Shown here one piece after another: positions 17,300 through 25,936 of a DNA stretch of 64,000 nt. This stretch comes from Saccharopolyspora oryzae (GTDB taxonomy: Bacteria; Actinomycetota; Actinomycetes; Mycobacteriales; Pseudonocardiaceae), in NCBI RefSeq assembly GCF_027853915.1, contig NZ_JAQGLA010000032.1, positions 1 to 64,000 of the forward strand, read 5' to 3'. The notes below the pieces were generated by a model. The model did not search any database. It worked only from the letters and a program-made list of their open reading frames with translations, and was not told the DNA's origin. Position 1 is the stretch's first letter. Each line of letters opens with the position of its first letter. Both the position numbers and the translations under genes were made by a program.

Positions 17300-17803
17300 A
17301 TGTGCAAGGAAGAAGCGGCAACAGCACCCGTTTGCGCGGAATCCGGTTGGCAGGTCCGGTACTTCCAGTACCGGGACGGGATGGTGCCCGAATGGTCCAG
17401 GTTCGCCCACATCCGTCGTGATGAGACCGGATCGCAGGTTCGGTCCTGGTGTTGGCGGACGTTCCGGCTCGAGGAGGTCGAGGACTGCTCTGCGCCGCGA
17501 GTGATGGCGATGGGATTGCCGTATGCGGCAACCGAGTGCACGGACTGCTTCGTGCGCTTCGCCTTCTGGGAATCGCCGGATTCCGCGTTCGATGTGGGGC
17601 AGGGGCTCATCCCCGCTCGAATCGACACTCCTGACCAGATGGCCTCTGCGATGCGTGTCCTGCAGCGGGAGCTGGTGGATGAAGCGGGTCGAATTCCTGG
17701 TGGGGTGGTCGATCCAGACCGGCTGGGACGGCTCGCGGGGGAGGTGGAGCGGTTCGGTCGAGCGCTGCGGCGATTTGGTTGGTTGGCCGCTTGCCGCTCA
17801 TGA
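17300..17803 (+). CDS. Hypothetical protein
   Basis: 167 residues; ATG preceded by GGGGAGAAGAAG at good spacing. I do not recognise the family. The N-terminal half has five Cys (KCEE-like start MCKEE, VCAES, WCWRTF, DCSAP, CTDCF) and many aromatics. The C-terminal half is a charged helical region (MRVLQRELVDEAGR, LAGEVERFGRALRRF). No signal peptide or membrane helix. It is divergent from the XRE/DUF397 pair across a palindromic operator candidate, so it may be that regulator's target. Converges with the YbaK gene at a 20-base gap. Confidence 0.65.
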   Translation: MCKEEAATAPVCAESGWQVRYFQYRDGMVPEWSRFAHIRRDETGSQVRSWCWRTFRLEEVEDCSAPRVMAMGLPYAATECTDCFVRFAFWESPDSAFDVGQGLIPARIDTPDQMASAMRVLQRELVDEAGRIPGGVVDPDRLGRLAGEVERFGRALRRFGWLAACRS

Positions 17804-17823
17804 CTCCGCGTCTGCGGTTGGGG

Positions 17824-18306
17824 TCAGGGGGTGACGGGGAGTTCGGTGGCGTTGGTGATGTGGCGGAGTTCTGCTGCTGTGGTGGGGAAGACCGTTCGGG
17901 GTGTTCCTGCTGCTGCCCAGATCTGCGGGTAGTCGGACAGGGCTGCGTCGACCACGGTGGGCAGCGGGGTCGGGTGGCCTACCGGGGCCACTCCGCCGAT
18001 GACCTGGCCGGTGGCTGCTCGGACCTGGTCCGGGGTGGCTCGGTGGAGCTTGCCGCGGCCCCAGCGCTCGGCGAGGGCTGCGGTGTCCACTCGGTGGCGG
18101 CCGCTGGTGAGGACTAGCACCGGTTCGTCGTCGGAGATGAAGACCAGGCTGTTGGCGATCGCGCCGATGTCGCAGCCGAGCGCTGCCGCGGCTTCTGCGG
18201 CGGTGCGGGTCGAGTCCGCCAGTTCGCGGACCTCGCCTCGGACACCTGCGGCCGCCAGTGCGCGGGCGACCTCCTGGCTGCGGGCTGGGAGGTGGCTGGT
18301 CGTCAT
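17824..18306 (-). CDS. YbaK/ProX-type aminoacyl-tRNA deacylase
   Basis: 160 residues from the ATG at 18306. YbaK/EbsC fold: LGCDIGAIANSLVFISDD, VLVLTSGRHRVD and ATGQVIGGVAPVGHP, the last being the family's G-x-x-P-x-G substrate loop. These proteins hydrolyse mischarged tRNA (Ala-tRNAPro, Cys-tRNAPro or similar). The Lys usual in YbaK (KTLVF) is replaced by Asn (NSLVF), as in other members of the superfamily, so specificity is open. Single gene. Confidence 0.87.
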   Translation of the reverse strand: MTTSHLPARSQEVARALAAAGVRGEVRELADSTRTAAEAAAALGCDIGAIANSLVFISDDEPVLVLTSGRHRVDTAALAERWGRGKLHRATPDQVRAATGQVIGGVAPVGHPTPLPTVVDAALSDYPQIWAAAGTPRTVFPTTAAELRHITNATELPVTP

Positions 18307-18449
18307 GCTTGTCCTGTTCAACGAGCTTCGTTCTGTATGTGGAACGATAAGTCAGGGCTGTTCAGTCGGTCAACGCGAGGGTCGGAACGCTCATAGTGGA
18401 CATTTGGCGCAGGGGTTGGTCGTGAGTGCGACCGATTAGGATCGTCGCC

Positions 18450-19199
18450 GTGGAGCTTTATCGCGGTGCGCTCGGAGCGAATGCGGATCAGGCCTTGGAG
18501 GTCGCGGTCGCGCACGCGATGCTGCGCCAGGTCAGCGAAGGCGATGCCGGCGCCGGCGTGCGGATCTACCGGCCCAGCGGGCGCGTGGTGGCGTTCGGGC
18601 GCCGGGACACCTTGCTGCCCGGCTTCCGGGATGCCGTCCGGGCGGTGCGCGACGCCGGGTTCACCCCGGTCGTTCGGGCGCCCGGCGGGCGGGCGGTGGC
18701 CTACACCGAGCGCTCCCTGGTGGTCGACCACGTCGGCCCGGACCCCGGCTACCTGTCCGGGATGGAGGAGCGGTTCACCGGGTACGCCGAGCTGTGGGCC
18801 GACGTGCTGCGCAAGCACGGCGTCGAAGCGCAGATCGGTGCCGTGCCCGGCGAGTACTGCCCCGGGGCGCACAGCGTCAACGCGCGGGGGCGGGTGAAGC
18901 TGGTCGGCACGGCGCAGCGGTTGGTGCGCAGTGCTTGGCTGTTCAGCGCGGTGGTGATCGTCGATGACACCGAGGTGCTGCGGCCGCTGCTCACCGAGGT
19001 CTACCGGCTGCTGGACCTGCCCTTCGACGACGACTCCGTCGGATCCGTCGTCGACGAATCCCCGGGGCTGGAGCTGGACGCGCTGGAAGCCGAGGTGATC
19101 GCCACCTACGACGACCGCTACGGCCTGGAACCCTCCCCGCTGCCGGAGGACTTGCTGTCCCGCGCTCGGGACCTGGCCGCCGACCACCGCGTCGGCTGA
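18450..19199 (+). CDS. Lipoate-protein ligase A-like protein
   Basis: 249 residues from the GTG at 18450; a GTG at 18426 is the alternative. BPL/LplA catalytic fold: VRIYRPSGRVVAFGRRD, VVRAPGGRAVAYTERSLVVD (the RR-x-x-GG-x-AV lipoyl/biotin-binding turn as RAPGGRAVAY) and VNARGRVKLVGTAQRLVR. A TAGGAT element ends 8 bases before the GTG, so a leaderless transcript is possible. No lipoyl-domain substrate or C-terminal accessory domain is visible. Function as ligase or as octanoyl/lipoyl transferase is not resolved. Confidence 0.8.
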   Translation: MELYRGALGANADQALEVAVAHAMLRQVSEGDAGAGVRIYRPSGRVVAFGRRDTLLPGFRDAVRAVRDAGFTPVVRAPGGRAVAYTERSLVVDHVGPDPGYLSGMEERFTGYAELWADVLRKHGVEAQIGAVPGEYCPGAHSVNARGRVKLVGTAQRLVRSAWLFSAVVIVDDTEVLRPLLTEVYRLLDLPFDDDSVGSVVDESPGLELDALEAEVIATYDDRYGLEPSPLPEDLLSRARDLAADHRVG

Positions 19200-19264
19200 G
19201 CATCAGGCGGATCGCCGCTGGATGGTCCTAAGTGGACTAATCTGGTGCTCGGGCGGTGGGGATG

Positions 19265-19744
19265 TCAGCGCCCGGTCGTGCCGTCGATCAGCTCGCGGAG
19301 GATGTCCGCGTGACCCGCGTGACGGCCGGTCTCCTCGATCATGTGGCTCAGGGCCCACCGGATGCTGGGAGCCGGACGGTCCGATCGAGGGCGGGGCACC
19401 GGTGCGCCGAGGTCCGAGCACCCGTCGAGGACCTCGTTCGCACAGTCGACGGCCTCCCGGTAGCGGGCGACGACATCCGCTGCGCTGTCCTCCGGTGCGG
19501 CCCGGAACGTCGCCTGCCAGTCGGCGACGCGGTCCCCGAGGAACATCGCGCGCTCGACGGACGTGAGGTGGTTGAGCAGGCCGAGCAGGTTCGTGCCCGA
19601 GGGCACACCGGCCGTCCGCACCTGCGGTTCGGGCGCACTGTCGACCTTCGCGGCGATCGAGGACCGGAGGTAGTCGAGGAACCCGCGCAGGACCTCGACC
19701 TCGCTGTTGCCAGTCCGGGGCGGTGGGGAATCGGTGCGGGGCAA
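19265..19744 (-). CDS. DinB-family (DUF664) protein
   Basis: 159 residues. Four-helix DinB/YfiT-like fold with metal-binding His pattern: LGLLNHLTSVERAMF in helix 2 and the C-terminal HMIEETGRHAGHADILREL. Members include thiol-dependent (mycothiol or bacillithiol) transferases and metalloenzymes of unknown role. In actinobacteria DUF664 members are often called mini-hydrolase-like; a mycothiol-dependent role is possible. Starts 13 bases after the end of the upstream methyltransferase, so the two are probably cotranscribed. Confidence 0.82.
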   Translation of the reverse strand: MPRTDSPPPRTGNSEVEVLRGFLDYLRSSIAAKVDSAPEPQVRTAGVPSGTNLLGLLNHLTSVERAMFLGDRVADWQATFRAAPEDSAADVVARYREAVDCANEVLDGCSDLGAPVPRPRSDRPAPSIRWALSHMIEETGRHAGHADILRELIDGTTGR

Positions 19745-19757
19745 GGCGATCCTCCGA

Positions 19758-20384
19758 TCAGGCGGTGCGACGGATGAGCAGGACGTGGTCGACGACCTCG
19801 GCGGTGCGCCCGCCTGGGCCGGTCGCGATCCGGCGAGCTGCCTCAGCCCGCTCGATCACCCACGTCGTCAGATCCAGGTCGATGCCTTCGGCGACCTCCT
19901 GCGCGCTCGGGTACCGGACGTCGGGGTCCTGGTTCCACGACCACGGTGCGGTCGAACCGTGGTCGACGACCAGCAGCCGCCCGTGCAGGCGCAGGGCGTG
20001 CGCGGCAGAGCGAAGGACGCTCGCGCGGTCCAGGGGCGCGGGGGTTTGCAGGTAGTGGGCGCAGATCAGGTCGAACCGACCTCGCGGGAAGGACTCCTGC
20101 AAGTCGTGGCGCGCGGGGCTGATGCGTTCGGCCAAGCCGGTTGAGCGGGCGAGGTCGGCGAGACGCTCGACGGCCACTGCGGAGATGTCGACGGCGGTGA
20201 CGCGCCATCCCCGCCTGGCCAGCCACAGCGCGTCACCGCCATCGCCGCACCCGAGGTCCAGCGCGTCGCCTGGCGGGAGGTCCGCGACGACTTCGGTGAG
20301 GCGGGCGTTCGGCTTGGGGTCGGTGGCCGGTGTCCGGGCCGCGTGGACCTCGTCCCAGAACGCGACCGCATCGGTGGTGCTCAT
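19758..20384 (-). CDS. SAM-dependent methyltransferase (tellurite-resistance/thiopurine type)
   Basis: 208 residues. SAM motif I DALDLGCGDGGDALWLARRGW, followed by VTAVDISAVAVERL and FDLICAHYLQTP. The N-terminal FWDEVHAAR plus this arrangement is like class I enzymes annotated as TehB or thiopurine-type methyltransferases that detoxify small molecules. Good ribosome site (GAAGGAGT). Divergent from the XRE-cupin gene across a short palindrome; cotranscribed with the DinB gene. Confidence 0.82.
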   Translation of the reverse strand: MSTTDAVAFWDEVHAARTPATDPKPNARLTEVVADLPPGDALDLGCGDGGDALWLARRGWRVTAVDISAVAVERLADLARSTGLAERISPARHDLQESFPRGRFDLICAHYLQTPAPLDRASVLRSAAHALRLHGRLLVVDHGSTAPWSWNQDPDVRYPSAQEVAEGIDLDLTTWVIERAEAARRIATGPGGRTAEVVDHVLLIRRTA

Positions 20385-20444
20385 CAAGACTCCTTCGCTC
20401 GGCAGGCGCTCAGTCTTGCCGGGCTCGCCACCGCCTGGCACGAG

Positions 20445-20465
20445 ATCTTGCTGTTCCGGCAAGAT
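20445..20465. promoter_or_regulatory. Palindromic operator candidate
   Basis: ATCTTGC (20445-20451), 7-base spacer, GCAAGAT (20459-20465): a perfect inverted repeat 6 bases before the GTG of the XRE-cupin regulator and 60 bases from the divergent methyltransferase start. Likely autoregulation by the adjacent XRE protein. Confidence 0.5.
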
Positions 20466-20471
20466 GGCCGC

Positions 20472-21077
20472 GTGGGGCGGAAAACGGACGACGACGTGCT
20501 CGACTCGGTGGGACCGCGACTCCGCGCGCTGCGCCGCGACCGCGGTATCACCCTCGCCGAGCTCGCGGCGAGGACCGGCGTGTCGGAGAGCACCCTGTCC
20601 CGGTTGGAGAGCGGGCAGCGCCGGGCGACCCTCGAGTTGCTGCTGCCGCTGTCCCGCACCTACGACGTGCCGCTGGACGACCTGGTCGGCGCCCCGCGCA
20701 CCGGGGATCCCCGCATCCACCTCAAGCCGATCCACCGGTTCGGGATGACCTTCATCCCGCTGTCCCGGCGGCCGGGCGGGGTGCAGGCGTTCAAGATGAT
20801 CATTCCCGCCCGGCCCGAACCGCTCGAGCCGACGCCGCAGACCCACGACGGTTTCGAGTGGTTGTACGTGCTGAACGGACGCCTGCGGCTCGTGCTGGGG
20901 GAGCGGGACCTGACGCTGCCGCCCGGCGAGGCGGCCGAGTTCGACACGTCCTCGCCGCATTGGCTGGGCAGCGCCGACGGCGGTGCGGTCGAGCTCCTGA
21001 TCCTGTTCGGCGTGCAGGGCATGCGCGCGCACGTGAGCCCCGACGCGGGCCGCCGAGGCTCGGCGAAGGGGCTGTGA
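20472..21077 (+). CDS. XRE-family regulator with C-terminal cupin
   Basis: 201 residues from the GTG at 20472. Helix-turn-helix at about 10-65 (LRALRRDRGITLAELAART, TGVSESTLSRLESGQR). Cupin_2 domain at about 110-185 (HDGFEWLYVLNGRLRLVLG, LPPGEAAEFDTSSPHWLG). This class senses a small ligand through the cupin. Divergent from the methyltransferase/DinB operon and overlaps a palindrome in that interval, so it probably controls both directions. Confidence 0.87.
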   Translation: MGRKTDDDVLDSVGPRLRALRRDRGITLAELAARTGVSESTLSRLESGQRRATLELLLPLSRTYDVPLDDLVGAPRTGDPRIHLKPIHRFGMTFIPLSRRPGGVQAFKMIIPARPEPLEPTPQTHDGFEWLYVLNGRLRLVLGERDLTLPPGEAAEFDTSSPHWLGSADGGAVELLILFGVQGMRAHVSPDAGRRGSAKGL

Positions 21078-21186
21078 CGTGCGGCGGGACCGGCTCGACT
21101 TCGCCGGTGGGGTGTGATCCACTGCCGGTGGATAGTTCGCTCGGCGAAAGGTCTAGGTCTGTGGCTCCCACCGGGGAGACCGGGCG

Positions 21187-22311
21187 GTGAACTCCCGGAT
21201 CCCGCTGTACGTCGGCGGTCTGCTCGGACCGTTCGGCGGCGGCATCGTGTCCGCGATGCTTCCGGAGCTCGGCCGGAGCTTCGGGGTCTCGGAAGGTGCC
21301 GCGGCGACGTCGTTGACGGCCTACCTGCTGCCGTTCGCCCTCGTCATGCTCGTGTCCGGCAGCCTCGGCGAGCGATGGGGGCTGGCGCGCAGCATCCGGT
21401 TCGCCTACGTGGGCTACGTGCTGGCCGCGCTGCTCGCGGTGGTGGCGCCGTGGTTCTGGGCGTTCCAGGTCAGCCGGGCGCTGCAGGGCGTCGCGAACGC
21501 CTTCACCACCCCGCTGCTGCTGGCCAAGCTCGCCGCGGTGACGCCGAAGGACCGGCTCGGCCGGGCGCTGGGCACCTACGGCGCGATGCAGGCGATCGGC
21601 CAGACCACGGCGCCGCTGGTCGGCGGACTGGCCGCGGAAGGGGCGTGGCAGTGGGCCTTCGTCGGACTGGCCGCGGTCGCAGCGGTGCTCGCGGTCGGCC
21701 CCTTGCCCGCTGACGAGCCCGACGGCGAGCGGCGGGAGCCGGCGAGGCTGCGAGACGCGTGGCGTTCGCCGGTGCTGCTGGTCGGCGGGGTCGCGTTCGT
21801 GTCCTGGGCATCGCTGGCCGGTCTGCCGTTCCTGGTCTCGTTCCGCCTCGACGACGCGTTCTCGCTGAGCCCGGGGGCGCGGGGCCTGGTCCTGACCGGC
21901 TTCGGCTTCGCCGGGGCGATCACGGCCCGGTTGACCGGTGGGGCGGTGGACCGGTTCGGGCCGCGCTCGATCGTCGGCGCGGGCCTGCTGATCTCGGCCT
22001 TCGCGGTCGGGTCGATCGGGCTGGCCGCCTGGCTGCCCGCGGTGGTCGTGGCGTGGGCGGTCAGCGGGATCTGCGCGCAGCTCGTGCTGGTGGGAATTCA
22101 CGCGACGGTGCTCGTCGGCGGTTCCTCCGGGGGCGGTGGCGTCATCTCGGTGGTCACCGCCTTGCGCTTCCTCGGGATGTCCGCCTCACCAGCGGTGTTC
22201 ACCGGGATCTACCGGTACGACGCGGCGCTGGGCTTCCTGGCGCCGGCGCTTCTGCTGGCACTGACTATTCCCGTTGTTCACGTTTGGTGGCCGCGTCGAG
22301 ACCGCGCGTGA
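21187..22311 (+). CDS. MFS transporter (DHA1-type)
   Basis: 374 residues, about 12 membrane helices, GTG start with GGGAGACCGGG upstream. The motif-A-like loop GSLGERWGLARS after helix 2 and LQGVANAFTTPLLLAKL in helix 4 are typical of drug-efflux MFS proteins of the chloramphenicol/bicyclomycin group. Substrate unknown. It is 109 bases downstream of the XRE-cupin gene on the same strand, too far to be sure of cotranscription. A terminator hairpin follows. Confidence 0.83.
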   Translation: MNSRIPLYVGGLLGPFGGGIVSAMLPELGRSFGVSEGAAATSLTAYLLPFALVMLVSGSLGERWGLARSIRFAYVGYVLAALLAVVAPWFWAFQVSRALQGVANAFTTPLLLAKLAAVTPKDRLGRALGTYGAMQAIGQTTAPLVGGLAAEGAWQWAFVGLAAVAAVLAVGPLPADEPDGERREPARLRDAWRSPVLLVGGVAFVSWASLAGLPFLVSFRLDDAFSLSPGARGLVLTGFGFAGAITARLTGGAVDRFGPRSIVGAGLLISAFAVGSIGLAAWLPAVVVAWAVSGICAQLVLVGIHATVLVGGSSGGGGVISVVTALRFLGMSASPAVFTGIYRYDAALGFLAPALLLALTIPVVHVWWPRRDRA

Positions 22312-22351
22312 CGACGTGATCGCGGCGCGTTTTCCCAGTTTGGGCGGCCTT

Positions 22352-22375
22352 CGGCGGATTCGGCGCAATCCGCCG
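22352..22375 (+). terminator. Terminator hairpin after MFS gene
   Basis: CGGCGGATT (22352-22360) pairs exactly with AATCCGCCG (22367-22375) around a 6-base loop, 40 bases after the MFS stop. Confidence 0.6.
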
Positions 22376-22487
22376 TTCGCGAACTTGATCACTGTCCGAC
22401 ACTGAGCTCCCCCAATTGGTTCACCCAATGGTGATCGTTGGTGTGGCACGCTTCCCCCCGGTTGCACACGGGGAGAGGACCACACCG

Positions 22488-23261
22488 ATGAAAACCACCC
22501 GATGGAAGCCGTTATCCCTGTTATTAGGCGTCGCCCTGGTGGCGATCCCGGTTCCGTCGGCGGGCGCGTCCACCGCCGACGACTACTACCAGGACGCCGA
22601 GGGCAAGACCGGCCAGGAGCTCAAGACCGCGCTGCACGGGATCATCAGCAGCGGCACCACCACCCTGGACTACGACCAGGTGTGGGACGCGATCAAGGTC
22701 ACCGACGAGGACCCGAACAACCCGAACAACGTCGTCCTGCTCTACACCGGCCGATCGCAGGGCAAGGACACCAACGGCGGTGACGCCGACAACTGGAACC
22801 GCGAGCACGTCTGGGCCAAGTCGCACGGCGACTTCGGCACCTCGCCCGGTCCCGGCACCGACGTCCACCACCTGCGCGCGACCGACGTCTCGGTCAACTC
22901 CGAGCGCGGCAACAAGGACTTCGACATGGGCGGCGAAGAGGTCGGCGAGGCGCCGGGCAACTTCACCGACGGCGACTCCTGGGAGCCGCGCGACGAGGTC
23001 AAGGGCGACGTCGCCCGGATGATCTTCTACATGTCGGTCCGCTACGACGGCGGCGACGGCTTCCCGGACCTCGAGGTCAACGACCAGGTCGACAACGGCA
23101 GCGCGCCCAACATCGGCAAGGTCTCGGTGCTCAAGCAGTGGAACGAGCAGGACCCGCCGGACGCCGGCGAGCAGCGCCGCAACCAGGTCATCTTCGACCA
23201 GTTCCAGCACAACCGGAACCCGTTCATCGACCACCCGGAGTGGGTGTCCGAGATCTGGTGA
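22488..23261 (+). CDS. Secreted endonuclease I-family nuclease
   Basis: 257 residues from the ATG at 22488, preceded by GGGGAGAGG; a longer frame upstream has no export signal. Signal peptide 1-29 (LLLGVALVAIPVPSAGAS). The Endonuclease_1 domain has WNREHVWAKSHGDFG, the His-metal core of the family, then DVHHLRATD and MIFYMSVRY. It degrades extracellular DNA. A GTTCACC heptamer at 22419-22425 resembles one unit of the streptomycete PHO box; with only one good unit, phosphate control is only a possibility. Followed by a strong terminator. Confidence 0.88.
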   Translation: MKTTRWKPLSLLLGVALVAIPVPSAGASTADDYYQDAEGKTGQELKTALHGIISSGTTTLDYDQVWDAIKVTDEDPNNPNNVVLLYTGRSQGKDTNGGDADNWNREHVWAKSHGDFGTSPGPGTDVHHLRATDVSVNSERGNKDFDMGGEEVGEAPGNFTDGDSWEPRDEVKGDVARMIFYMSVRYDGGDGFPDLEVNDQVDNGSAPNIGKVSVLKQWNEQDPPDAGEQRRNQVIFDQFQHNRNPFIDHPEWVSEIW

Positions 23262-23268
23262 CCCGGAG

Positions 23269-23308
23269 CGAGGGGGCATCCGCGGCGGTGTTCGCGGGTG
23301 CCCCCTCG
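23269..23308. terminator. Bidirectional terminator hairpin
   Basis: CGAGGGGGCA (23269-23278) pairs perfectly with TGCCCCCTCG (23299-23308); the 20-base loop can pair further (CCGCG with CGCGG). Lies between the converging nuclease and hydrolase genes. Confidence 0.8.
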
Positions 23309-23316
23309 TCGTTTGG

Positions 23317-24159
23317 TCAGCGCAGGAAGTCGGCCAGCACGTCGTTGAGGTCCTCGGCGCGGTGGCCGGGAATCGAATGGTGGCTGACGTCCGGCAGCAC
23401 CCCGGTCCGGACATCGGGAACGGTGCGCTGCGCCTCGGCGACGAGGCCTTTGACGTCGTGCGCCTTGGACTTCCCCGCGGCCAGGACCAGGGTCGGCACC
23501 GACAACCGGGTGGGATCGGGTTTCGGGCCGGTGATCACCTTCGAGCGCGGGAAGGTCGCCGCGCGGGCCAGCAGCTCCAGCTGGGTGGCGTCGATCCCGG
23601 ATCCACCGGTTTCCCACCGCAGGAACTTGCGCGTTCGCCGGGGATTCGGGAGCAGCAGCATCGGCACGGCGCGCAGCAGGTACTTCCGGTTCCACCCGGT
23701 GAAGCAGTCGGTCGGGTCCAGCACGGCGAGTCGGCGCACGCGGGGCGAGCGAACCGCGTGGTGCAGCGCGATCCAGGCGCCGTAGGAATGCCCGCACAGG
23801 TCCGCGGATTCCAGGCCGAGCTGGTCGAACACGTCGTCCAACCAAGACATCAGGTCGTCGATGTCCCGGATCGGCTCGCCGTCGGCGACACTGCGCCCGG
23901 CCTCTCCGAGCAGGTCGACGGCGTGGATGCGGTGCGTCTCACCGAGCCTTTCGACGTTGGCAGCCCAGATCGCCGAAGTCGCACCTCCACCGGGCAGCAG
24001 CACCAGGGGTGTTCCGTCGGCGTTGCCGCAGGTGTGGATGCGAGTGGTTCCCCAGGCGGACGCGAGGTCACGTGCTTCGAACGGGATCGGCCACTGCGCG
24101 AGCGCGGCGTCGTAGGCGGTGAAGAAGTCCTCGGCGTCCTGCGGGTTCTGGAAACCCAT
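23317..24159 (-). CDS. Alpha/beta-fold hydrolase
   Basis: 280 residues from the ATG at 24159 with GAGGTG upstream. Oxyanion-hole segment LVLLPGGGATSAIW, nucleophile elbow GHSYGAW, acid region PTLVLAAG and a late DVSHHSIPG with the catalytic His. Typical of serine carboxylesterases or hydrolases of small acyl substrates; substrate unknown. Likely in one operon with the PadR gene 38 bases upstream. Confidence 0.85.
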   Translation of the reverse strand: MGFQNPQDAEDFFTAYDAALAQWPIPFEARDLASAWGTTRIHTCGNADGTPLVLLPGGGATSAIWAANVERLGETHRIHAVDLLGEAGRSVADGEPIRDIDDLMSWLDDVFDQLGLESADLCGHSYGAWIALHHAVRSPRVRRLAVLDPTDCFTGWNRKYLLRAVPMLLLPNPRRTRKFLRWETGGSGIDATQLELLARAATFPRSKVITGPKPDPTRLSVPTLVLAAGKSKAHDVKGLVAEAQRTVPDVRTGVLPDVSHHSIPGHRAEDLNDVLADFLR

Positions 24160-24197
24160 GTGCACCTCGCTCGTCGATCAGCTCGATGATCGAGAGA

Positions 24198-24743
24198 CTA
24201 GCTGCCGGCATCGGCCTCGAGTGCGGCGATGACCTCGTCGCACCAGTCCACCATCGACTGCTCGGTGCGGATTCCGCCGCTCAGCACCAGGAACTGGTGC
24301 AGCGGCTGGCCGGACAGCCGCGTCCGGTCCGGGAAGTCGCGCTGCTCGATGGCCTGGTAGACCGCCCGGCGCTCGGCGTGCAGGGTGCGGTGGCGGCGGA
24401 CCTCGGCCAGGACCTGCTCGATCTCGCCGTAGGAGGCGCCGCGGATCTTCACCGACAGCTCGTTGCGCACCGTCGGCGGATCGGCCGGCTCGGCGAGCCA
24501 GCGGGCCAGTTCGGCAGTTCCGGAATCGCTGACCCGGTAGACCTTCTTGTCCGGCCGCTTCTCCTGCGCCACCTCGTCGGCGGAGACCCAGCCGAGTTCC
24601 ACCATCCGCTTCAGGCTCCGGTAGATCTGCTGGTGGCTGGCGCCCCAGAAGTACCCGATCGACTTGTCGAACCGCCGGGCCAGCTCGTACCCGGATCCCG
24701 CGCGTTCCTGCAACGACACCAGGATCGCGTACTCCAACGACAC
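24198..24743 (-). CDS. PadR-family transcriptional regulator
   Basis: 181 residues, GTG start. N-terminal winged helix (EYAILVSLQERAGSGYELARRFD ... ASHQQIYRSLKRMVELGWV; shown in parts) followed by the C-terminal PadR/Vir-like helical domain (NELSVKIRGASYG). PadR proteins repress detoxification or phenolic-acid genes. It precedes the hydrolase on the same strand and probably regulates it. Confidence 0.87.
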   Translation of the reverse strand: MSLEYAILVSLQERAGSGYELARRFDKSIGYFWGASHQQIYRSLKRMVELGWVSADEVAQEKRPDKKVYRVSDSGTAELARWLAEPADPPTVRNELSVKIRGASYGEIEQVLAEVRRHRTLHAERRAVYQAIEQRDFPDRTRLSGQPLHQFLVLSGGIRTEQSMVDWCDEVIAALEADAGS

Positions 24744-24806
24744 CGCGCACTCCTCAGCTCAGGTGGCACTGCTGGTGCCGACGATAGTCCGCAGTGGACT
24801 CCGGGA

Positions 24807-25811
<1,005 letters not shown>

Positions 25812-25826
25812 TCACGGGCAACCTAC

Positions 25827-25859
25827 TATGCACAAAGTTGCAATGCAACAAGTTGCATA
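25827..25859. promoter_or_regulatory. 33-base nested palindrome upstream of nitronate monooxygenase
   Basis: Symmetric about A25843: outer arms TATGCA (25827-25832) and TGCATA (25854-25859), inner arms GTTGCA (25837-25842) and TGCAAC (25844-25849). It is A/T-rich against a 70% G+C background and lies 40 bases before the nitronate monooxygenase start. A high-affinity regulator site; the regulator is unidentified. Confidence 0.65.
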
Positions 25860-25878
25860 TCGTCGCGACCCGGCAAGA

Positions 25879-25924
25879 CCCGTGAGCACTTCCTGGTGCC
25901 ATAGCGCCGGAAAGTGCTCACGGG
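25879..25924 (-). terminator. Terminator hairpin after SDR operon
   Basis: CCCGTGAGCACTT (25879-25891) pairs perfectly with AAGTGCTCACGGG (25912-25924), 13 pairs, loop of 20 bases. Lies 12 bases past the SDR stop in the direction of transcription and separates that operon from the nitronate monooxygenase promoter. Confidence 0.8.
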
Positions 25925-25936
25925 CCTCGTCCGAGG

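Noticed and set aside
22410-22440. A PHO box upstream of the secreted nuclease
   Set aside because: Only one GTTCACC unit fits; the following 11-base units do not match well, so I mention it in the gene entry but do not call a site.
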